This document shows positions 56,665 through 64,000 of a stretch of DNA of 64,000 nucleotides, piece by piece. The stretch covers positions 175,308,411 to 175,372,410 of the forward strand of contig NC_071354.1 of assembly GCF_943734655.1 (NCBI RefSeq), written 5' to 3'. The notes beneath the pieces are model-generated. The model saw only the letters and a list, made by a program, of their open reading frames with translations, did no database searches and was not told the DNA's origin. Within the stretch, counting starts at the first letter, position 1, and the number at the start of each line of letters is the position of its first letter. This DNA comes from Sabethes cyaneus (Eukaryota > Arthropoda > Insecta > Diptera > Culicidae). Both the position numbers and the translations under genes were made by a program.

Positions 56665-58073
56665 TTATGGAACTGATTCTTGCGTGGACTGGTTATAGAA
56701 TGTCGTACTTGGTGGTGGCATAGCAAAAGAATTGAAGGGCGGTGTGCTGTTGTAGGTTCCAGCGTATTTTCGTCCTGTTTCTCTGTTGTAATATTTCCGC
56801 TCAATAACTTTGTCGTAGAATCGTGACAACTTAACGGCATCTGTTGTTCCTGCTGCAAGGCTCCTTGCTTCGTGGCAATTTAAGCATATCTCATCGGCGC
56901 CACATTGTTCTGCTATGCTTCCGGCAGAGGTTCTGTTGAGAAGCTTGTTCTTATGATTATCATCCAGCAGGTCGAGTTTAGTTCCAATCACCAAAATGGG
57001 AATCTGAGAATTTTTAAACTGAAACTTATTTTCGCATCCACAATACTCTTTGTATCTATTTGTCGACTGTACCTGTGTTGATCCGAGGAACTGCTCTGGA
57101 TCAATCTCAATAACATCTCCGGCTTTCATTGCGTCCTTCCCATCTTTATTCAGTATTTCGATTAGCCATCGTTGAAGATTTTCGTGACTCTTTTTATTGG
57201 TTAAATCATGCACCAGTATGATTCCATGTGTTGGATTATAGAAAACACCCCGTGTATTTTTATGACTAATCGATCCTCCCACATCCCACAGTTCTATAAA
57301 AAATGTGCTCTGTGATGTCGTTCCTTCCTTATATTCATGAAGCTTTACTTCTACAGCACACCCCACAGTCCATCCTGGCGACGTAAGTGGTTCATTGTTC
57401 GCAATCAGATGTGTAAGGGAAGTTTTTCCAACCCCTGAAATACAAAATAAAAATATTGAATGTTTAGTTTTAATTTTGGAAAACTAATCTACAATTTGCA
57501 CAAATAATTAGATATTAGAATGACATCTAACTTTTTAACACAATTTGATGATAATGGAAAAAATATAGAAATATTTGCTTTAACTTCTATTTATGAATTG
57601 ACAAAACAATTGTGTATCTCAGTGTATTAGTACTGCATAAGGGTTCTTTAGTCAGTTCGCCTAATTTTGATGCAAATACGCCAAATCAATAATTTTGGTA
57701 TTAAGTTAGCTTTAGTAAGTTAGGCGCCAAAAATTAACCGCACGGAATTGGAGCACCTTACTGTAACATTTTTTTTTTTGGAACATCCAATTTCACCACA
57801 AGCTCAATAAAAAGCATAAAAAGAGGAAAAGCATTATTTTCAAAATTGTTGTGCAACCTAGCAGCACTGGCCAACTAGTGGGTCCGACTCTGTGAATTTT
57901 CAACATGGCGAAGCGCTGTAGTGTTTGACATTTGCTCGTGAGCTAGAAAAATTACAATTTTTGACCGGTTACTGTGCCTAATTTGTATCGAAAAGTTATT
58001 CGCTTGGTAAATAATAGTGGTCTTTACCGGAATCGCCTACAACCAGAACACGAACTTTATCTATGGCGGCCAT
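56665..58073 (-). CDS. RABL3: Rab-like protein 3 (small GTPase)
   Basis: Two exons (58028-58073 and 56665-57434; intron 593 nt, phase 1) join to 271 residues. RABL3 is an atypical Rab-family GTPase that works as a dimer and affects Ras prenylation and lymphoid or ciliary processes in vertebrates. The P-loop GDSGVGKTS spans residues 13-21 and is split by the intron. The switch II region reads WDVGGS in place of the usual WDTAGQ, a RABL3 trait. GTKLD is the guanine-recognition motif. An insert (AGDVIEIDPEQFLGSTQVQS) and the CNCHEARS-like region (ICLNCHEARSL) also fit. No C-terminal prenyl cysteine box is present, as expected. The C-terminus is somewhat longer than in vertebrates. Confidence 0.92.
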
Positions 58074-58300
58074 AAACCGTAAAGTTATTCAGTGATTAAC
58101 TCCAACCTAGCTCCAGAGGAAGAAAAACAACACTGCTTCAAGCAGGCACCGTCGTTTCATCGGTGGAAATTTGTGAGAGAGCGGGAGAGTACGATAGACG
58201 CGTGAAGATTCATTTGGTCGACAGATAATCAACAGTCTCTGCTGTGCTGTCAATCGACTTCGGGAACACTTCGGCTTGTTTGTGTTCATGCGGAACCGGT
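58074..58300. promoter_or_regulatory. Divergent promoter region RABL3 / TFIIE-alpha
   Basis: Only about 200-360 bp separate the RABL3 ATG (58073, minus) from the TFIIE-alpha 5' exon. It is GC-richer than the flanks. A shared bidirectional promoter is the simplest reading; no TATA box is obvious. Confidence 0.5.
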
Positions 58301-58435
58301 TCTAAAGCATATCGAGGGTGTATGCGAGAAAAGGAAAGCAAGACCGCGAAGTAGATGCTTGCTATAGCTCGGATGAATTAGTCTCGTCTCAAGCCGAATA
58401 AATTCTGAGGACGCACCCCAACACGTGTGTGGGCG
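58301..58435 (+). other. Probable 5' UTR exon of TFIIE-alpha
   Basis: The donor GGGCG|GTAAGT at 58436 pairs with the acceptor TATTCTTTGCAG ending at 59007, giving a 572-nt intron in the 5' UTR. The 5' edge is a guess. The AT-rich intron contains long minus-strand open stretches that resemble no known protein. Confidence 0.5.
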
Positions 58436-59080
58436 GTAAGTTTAATTTTGTAAATAAAAATCGGTATGAAAAGTTATTTAACCAAAATTTTTGTTTTTAC
58501 CATACAGTAACAATTTGTTATCACATTATTGTTAATATTTATCTCGCTTATTAATATTAAACTAATGTGCTGTTGCATATTTTGCGATAATGTTAAAATA
58601 ACATTTGATTTGAAAGTGCAGTCATTGATACGTTTGAGATTAATACAGTTCATGTAATAATACAAAAAATATACCTTATGACTAGAAACAATTGATAACA
58701 TGTGAAAGTCCAAACAAGCATATGTGAAAGGGTAGAAGAGACAATTAAATAATAAATATAAGATAGCCGGAAATACGAAATATTCATCTTTTGTTCCATT
58801 GGCGATAATGACAATAGTCTTGAACATACCAAGAGAGACAAATAAACGAAACACTCGATCGAGTCGGACAAGTAGGCAATATAAAAGTCGTAAATTAAAC
58901 TAGCTTATTCGCAAACTAATCTAGTAGAATGTACGTTAGAGAATTAAATCCATGGCACGCATGTTTAATCACTGTTTAAGTTTCTAATTTGGTCATATTC
59001 TTTGCAGGGTTGTTCACTACAATATTTCCTTATTTTATCGTCCTAAGTTAAACTAGTACTTTTCGAACGACCAAGCCAGC

Positions 59081-60411
59081 ATGAGCGATCAACGGTACGT
59101 AACGGAAATACCGAGCAGTTTGAAGCAGCTCGCACGTTTCGTTGTGCGAGGCTTCTACACCATCGAGGATGCACTGGTGGTGGACATGCTCGTTCGTAAT
59201 CCCTGCATGAAGGAGGATGATATTTGCGAGCTGCTGAAATTCGAGCGAAAGATGCTGCGCGCGAGGATCTCGATTCTGAAGAATGATAAGTTTTTGCAGG
59301 TCCGGTTAAAGATGGAGACCGGTCCCGATGGAAAAGCACAAAAGGTGAATTATTACTTCATCAACTATAAAACATTCGTGAATGTTGTCAAGTATAAGCT
59401 AGATCATATGCGAAAGCGTATGGAAACAGAAGAACGTGATGCTACTAGTCGCGCCAGTTTCAAGTGTCCTTCCTGTGATAAAACTTTCACCGATCTGGAA
59501 GCGGATCAGCTGTTCGATTTCGCTACCGGTGAATTCCGGTGTACATATTGTGGAAGTACAGTAGAAGAGGATAGTTCTGCATTACCGAAAAAGGATTCCC
59601 GCTTGCTGTTAGCCAAATTCAATGAACAGTTACAACCTTTATATGATCTGCTAAGACAAGTTGAAGATATTAAGCTTGCTCCAGAAATTCTGGAACCAGA
59701 ACCTGTCGACATAGACACCATTAGAGGGTACGATGTGAACTATCACGTTGAGTGAGTAAATCAATAATCAAACTTATTTTTTACAGTGTCGCGAAACCAA
59801 CAAATCGGATTGCAACGGAGCAATGGTCTGGGGAAGCTACACGTACCAGTGGTTTTGCAGTGGAAGAAACACGCGTGGACGTCACAATCGGCGATTCGGA
59901 TGCAGTGGAGACTACAACTCAGCGAAAGGACCGCCCTGTATGGATGACTGAATCTACTGTCATTTCAAACGAGATGGACGAAAACTCTGTGGAGTCGATT
60001 CTAGAAAAGGCTGCCTTCACATCCACACAACCTCCGGCGGTTACGAACAGTACAACCGTAATATCCTCTGCACGAAATCGCAGAGAAGCCGATGATATAA
60101 TGTCGGTGCTACTGCAGCACGAGAAACAAAGCTCACGCAGTGCAACGAACGATGCCATTAAAGGACTGGGTATGAACAATGATGCTAGCAGTGATAGCAG
60201 CGAAGATGAAAGAGATATCGACAATACGGAAATCCCCACGGTGGAAATTATGGACACCGACTCGGATGACGATATGCCAACAGTAACAGTAGCCGGTCGA
60301 CCGTATCCCTTGGACGAAATCAACGATACGCTAATAGCGGAAATGACGCCACAGGAGAAGGAAACCTATATCCAGGTTTATCAGGATCATTTTAGTCACA
60401 TGTATGATTAG
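59081..60411 (+). CDS. TfIIEalpha: Transcription initiation factor IIE, alpha subunit
   Basis: Coding exons 59081-59751 and 59787-60411 join to 431 residues. TFIIE-alpha with TFIIE-beta recruits TFIIH to the RNA polymerase II pre-initiation complex and stimulates CTD phosphorylation. The N-terminal winged helix (about residues 10-115) is followed by a zinc ribbon (Cys129, Cys132, Cys154, Cys157). A linker with ILEPEPVDID follows, and an acidic C-terminal region (DSSEDERDIDN, DTDSDDD), then the AGRPYPLDEI and MTPQEKETYI motifs near the end, which mark the family. The two frames need an intron of only 35 nt (donor GA|GTGAGT, acceptor TTTTTTACAG); without it the frame stops at 59755. Splicing gives HVDVAKPTN. 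Confidence 0.93.
59752..59786 (+). other. Predicted 35-nt intron of TFIIE-alpha
   Basis: It has GTGAGT at the start and TTATTTTTTACAG at the end, with a possible branch adenine near 59773. The length is below the usual insect minimum of about 40-50 nt, but both splice sites are strong and the frame requires it. Confidence 0.75.
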
Positions 60412-61390
60412 AAGATCGATTGTGAATAATTTAAAAATGTTGAATTTATAATTTTTAAATTACGTAATGCAGTTTTTTCTTGGGAACATGGTTCTTTAGC
60501 GAAAATTCCGTGCTGATAAATATGTTCAAATCAAAACAAAAATAATAAACTTTTTCTTGATCGAGACCCACTTTTATGGTCTTGATCAATTAATAATTTA
60601 TAGTAGCAAGTTTTTATAGCATTTTTGGAACACTACGTTTTGTGTGGATAAAAATTGACTATTGAAAGTAATGAAGCATTGGCCAACTAGAAATCCTCGT
60701 TTCGTAATTGGTTGAACGTCACCGAAGTTTTGCCGCGTTTATAGAGAAAAAAGTGACAGAATCTCTTCGTTCCAACGTGAGAGAGCAGCCAACTCAGTGA
60801 CAGATTGATTGTTTTCGTTTTCTTCTTATATTTGATGCGGACAAGTCAAATTGTACCATTTAAATCAAGTCAGCATGCTTCAATCAAGCTAGCCCTGTTC
60901 GCAGTGACAGTTCATAGCTGGTTTCTACTAACAGACAGTTCGATGCACAATAACAATCCCAGCTGGCTCCTCTCTCATGTTCCAACAGGTCGAAAATTCT
61001 TTGCAACGATTGAACGTAGACCAATTTGATATCTGTGCTTGAGAAGTACGAAAGTGACGAAGTCTTCCCGTCCCAACAAAATTTCTTAGAATCGCGATAA
61101 GCCTAGACCGATTTATTGTCTGTGTTAGAGAAGTGCGCTAGAAAAAGCGACACTGCCTCCTTGTCTCAACAAGTTTTCCTATAGGATCGCGATAAACCTA
61201 AATTCTTTACGGAATACCCAATGAATTTCAAAGCCTTAGCAATATTGGATGCCGCAGCTTTTTCGAAAACAGAAATAATGAGACATCATCGAAACCAATC
61301 AGAAACCGTACGAAAAAAGAAATTTGGAAGGTGGTTACGGCAACAAACGGATTCTTGTTTTAATGTTTTAACGTTTAGTTATAGAAATAC
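60412..61390. repeat. 3' flank of TFIIE-alpha with a degenerate tandem repeat
   Basis: Two adjacent diverged units of about 90-100 bp (about 61017-61102 and 61103-61200) share TTAGAGAAGT, CCCAACAA-like and ATCGCGATAA words; a weaker third lies near 60730-60800. A hairpin TTGATCGAGACC/GGTCTTGATCAA lies near 60556-60588. No gene was found. Confidence 0.5.
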
Positions 61391-61392
61391 TA

Positions 61393-61517
61393 GGGTAACC
61401 AACCTATTTTGGACCCCTTCAGCAGCTGTACATAATTTGGACACTTCCATTTGATTTTGCTGTAAGTGTCCAAATTATGTACAGCTGTTGAGGGGGTCCA
61501 AAATACGTTGGTTACCC
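61393..61517. mobile_element. Palindromic TA-flanked MITE
   Basis: The two 55-bp arms (start AGGGTAACCAAC, including TGTACATAATTTGGACACTT) are inverse copies with about four mismatches, separated by a short spacer. TA flanks both ends (61391-61392, 61518-61519). Confidence 0.85.
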
Positions 61518-61519
61518 TA

Positions 61520-63300
61520 TTTATCGATTTGTTATTGATGTTGAAGATGCCGACCATCCGTCGAAAGCTTCTAAACGAGGGACAGCAGTCCTCCGAATAA
61601 GGCGGTGAGTGGTGGTGTATGCCCACGGTGATTTCTTAGTTGTCCATTAATCACCAAATTTGATTTTTGGTACATTGTTAGTTTCTGGAATAAACTAGTC
61701 AATGACCAAAAACCAACTTTATTGGTTATTGGACAGCTGAGATATTACGATGGGCGTACCCATCGACTTACTGGGGGGATTCCTGTAAATATATACACAA
61801 TTATTGAAAAACGCGATTCCATTATTAGCACATATCAACAAATGCAATCCTATACCATTCTACGATACCGTTGTGCTCATATCCCAAATCATTTGTATTT
61901 ACTAACACATTTATCTAAAAAGGAAATGCACCGTAACTACACTACAGCGAAAAGCGCATGTGTTACCAGTTCTATGGACACATGAAGAATATGAATGCAT
62001 CATTATAATGTCAAATCAGGACATGGACAATGCGAATTACGCATTTCGGCAAAAAATATCTGGGCATTCCGCTGAAATCCTGTTTTCGGACACCTGTCGT
62101 CTATTTTTTACAAATTTTCTTTTCAACTTCCACGTTTAGATGGATTAAAGACGATACTATTCTCTCGAAGGTTTATTGACCAACGACCCAAGGAACAATT
62201 TTTGCTTATTAAACGTTTCACCGACAGCTTTTATTCAGCACATGCTGTATAGCTGCTTTTAAAGTATATCTAAACACCTCTGTTCAATGCTTATACAGTT
62301 GGTTTTGGAGAATTTAAACAGCACAGTGCTGAATATGGGCGTGGAAGATGCGTTTGTATGACTGTTATGCAACGTGTAGTAAAACGTTTATTCAGTACGC
62401 ATAGATATATTTATTAAACTGCTGCTAATGGTACTGAAGCTACGTTTATTCCACAGCAGTTCAACATTTAGACAAGCAAAAAGAATAAAATAGGCAGGAA
62501 GTACTTTTATTTTATTTTGTGGGTTTCGTTATTTTCATGTTCACTTTTGTATTCGTATTTTTATAATTTAATGAGAAACTTATTAGTAAGGAAATCGTTG
62601 GTTGACTCAAAATTTATCAAGCCTGCCATTATACTTTTTTCATTCATCCGGATTCGAACTTACATCCTGACGGTCGGAAGCCATCGACGAACACATCTGA
62701 AGTAATCTGACATATGACAGGCGCCGAGTTTTTGGCCGATGTGGATTTACCAGTTTAAGTTTGTCAAGCGTGGAACAAAAATGGGTTAAAATACATTTAA
62801 GCGCTGAAGAGTAGTTTCTTAAATCGTGTTTGGCATCTGCTGTACAAGATTGCTTTAGAAGTATTTATTCTGCACATGTTAAACATTTAATAAACTATTT
62901 GTGCAAAAGTATTTCGCTTGTACCACCAGCAAGACCAGCAACATAACACACTCACAACGCAAAGGTTTTTTTTCTCTTGATTATTGACGACGGTGAGCGG
63001 TGCTACTGAGTGAAATTCACTGGAAACTGGAAATTATGAACTTTCGGCTAGCTGCGAACATTGTGTGCGATTGTTCAGTTAGTTAGTAGTGATGTGATTA
63101 GTTAGCAGCAGCAGTGATTAGTTAACAGCAGAAATGGTTCGTGCTAGTACCGCAGAGGAATAGTACTTTTGTCACCCCGTCATTAGTTTACGCAGATAGT
63201 ACTGCTTCCTGAGTTTATCGCTACTTTAAGTCGCTGCTCGCTGTCTGTGTACGTATATTTGTCATCGGGTCGTATTTAGTTTTTTTCATCCAAAAAACAA
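61520..63300. other. AT-rich intergenic DNA
   Basis: No gene recognised. Words such as TTATTC(C/A)GCACATG and GTTTATTC recur at 62230, 62390, 62450 and 62865 and resemble the unit of the terminal tandem repeat, so much of this may be a decayed satellite-like or MITE repeat. 63085-63130 repeats GATTAGTTA(G/A)CAGCAG. Confidence 0.4.
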
Positions 63301-63307
63301 AGCAGCA

Positions 63308-63667
63308 GTGGATGACACGAGAAGAAGACTTCACTTAGTGGGGTTTTCGCACACCGGCAGCGGGAGCTGGTCAAGCGATTACGGCGCTACCAGCACTGGT
63401 GGTATCGCCACTATGCCACCCGACCATAACAATTCTGGCAGCTTTAGCCCGACACAATTCATCTCGCTGAGCAAATCTATTGTGAGTAACTCGCAAAGCG
63501 TCAAGCTGAGCTGGTTGCCTTGGACGAGGGATAACGACACGCCGAGGGAGAAGATACATACCGTCCAGACAAAAACAAATAAAAGGATTGCCACGACCAG
63601 CAAAGATTCATGTGTGCAAATTTTTTCTATTCTTAATCTGAAAAAAAAAGAAGTAAAGTGTACCTAA
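63308..63667 (+). other. Open frame of 119 codons, unknown
   Basis: The frame is open from a GTG and lacks an ATG until TMPPDHNN (63411). It is Ser/Thr-rich (NNSGSFSPTQFISLSKSIVS). It follows a GC-richer leader (63150-63300) and ends near a TATAAAGTGTAAAGTATAAAG simple repeat. It could be a first exon of a gene beyond the window or part of a transposon; I recognise no family. Confidence 0.2.
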
Positions 63668-63820
63668 TATAAATTTATTTATATAAATTATAAAGTGTAA
63701 AGTATAAAGTGTCATTCAAGTTGTTGGTGTTATTGGCTGCCATCAAGCACTTTTTATTCCACACCTGCTCTTGGTGGTGCTACTTATACGTTTGTACGAC
63801 GATTAATCGACACATATTTC

Positions 63821-64000
63821 ACAATTTCTCTTAGCAATGCAGCTGATGCGTTTGGGCAACTTTCATTCGACTCTTATTCCATCACTATTCCACACTTGCT
63901 CTCAGCAATGCTGCTGATTCGTTTGCGCAACATTTATTCCACTTTTATTCTGCACTTGCTCTCAGCAATGCTGCTGATACGTTTGCGCCACGTTTATTCC
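63821..64000. repeat. Tandem repeat, about 60-75 bp unit, cut by the window end
   Basis: Three copies of a unit with CAATGC(T/A)GCTGAT and CGTTTG(C/G)GC and TTTATTCC: a diverged one (63821-63898), a 60-bp one (63899-63958) and a partial one (63959-64000). The array probably continues beyond the window. Confidence 0.8.

Noticed and set aside
58474..58871. Membrane-protein-like minus-strand frames
   Set aside because: The hydrophobic residues come from AT-rich DNA inside the TFIIE-alpha 5' UTR intron. There is no family motif and two frames overlap.
59919..60323. 134-codon minus-strand frame
   Set aside because: It is the antisense shadow of the conserved TFIIE-alpha C-terminal exon; its serine runs mirror the acidic codons.

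Overview
The window looks like nuclear DNA of a dipteran, most likely a mosquito (inference). It has short GT-AG introns, insect-type orthologues and AT-rich intergenic DNA. It also has a dense mosaic of old transposons typical of culicid genomes: RTE-like and CR1/T1-like LINEs, D37E-type mariners, tRNA-derived SINEs and many TA- or TTAA-flanked MITEs. No bacterial, viral, organellar or CRISPR features were seen.

Layout. 1-13.5 kb is intergenic and repeat-filled. It holds a possible small minus-strand spliced gene (about 1.9-2.6 kb, weak), several complete non-autonomous transposons (464-782, 4130-5138, 7522-8952 with a second element nested in it), a broken mariner (5.7-6.95 kb) and one near-complete but dead LINE (9.5-12.7 kb, minus). 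From about 13.56 to 49.87 kb runs one large plus-strand gene encoding a Dpr-family neuronal immunoglobulin cell-surface protein. It has five coding exons (14590-14683, 32395-32775, 48963-49333, 49479-49638, 49739-49869; 378 aa by my join) and two introns of 17.7 and 16.2 kb that carry most of the LINE, mariner and MITE debris.

From 51 to 60.4 kb comes a compact housekeeping cluster: a small RING-finger protein (minus, 2 exons), ZDHHC16-type palmitoyltransferase (minus, 5 exons), HINT1 (plus, 2 exons), RABL3 (minus, 2 exons) and TFIIE-alpha (plus, 5' UTR exon plus two coding exons). HINT1 and RABL3 converge with stop codons about 70 bp apart. RABL3 and TFIIE-alpha are divergent and probably share a promoter. 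60.4-64 kb is again repeat-rich, ending in a tandem repeat cut by the window edge.

The genes form no operon-like system. The most unusual material is in the repeats: two perfect long inverted repeats (117-bp and 144-bp arms), three copies of a hammerhead-like RNA motif, two mariner genes each interrupted by a TA-flanked MITE whose removal restores the reading frame, and a set of TA-flanked elements built on one plan with family-specific subterminal repeat words. In the genes, the points to check are an apparent 35-nt intron in TFIIE-alpha and a roughly 85-residue linker between the two Ig domains of the Dpr protein.
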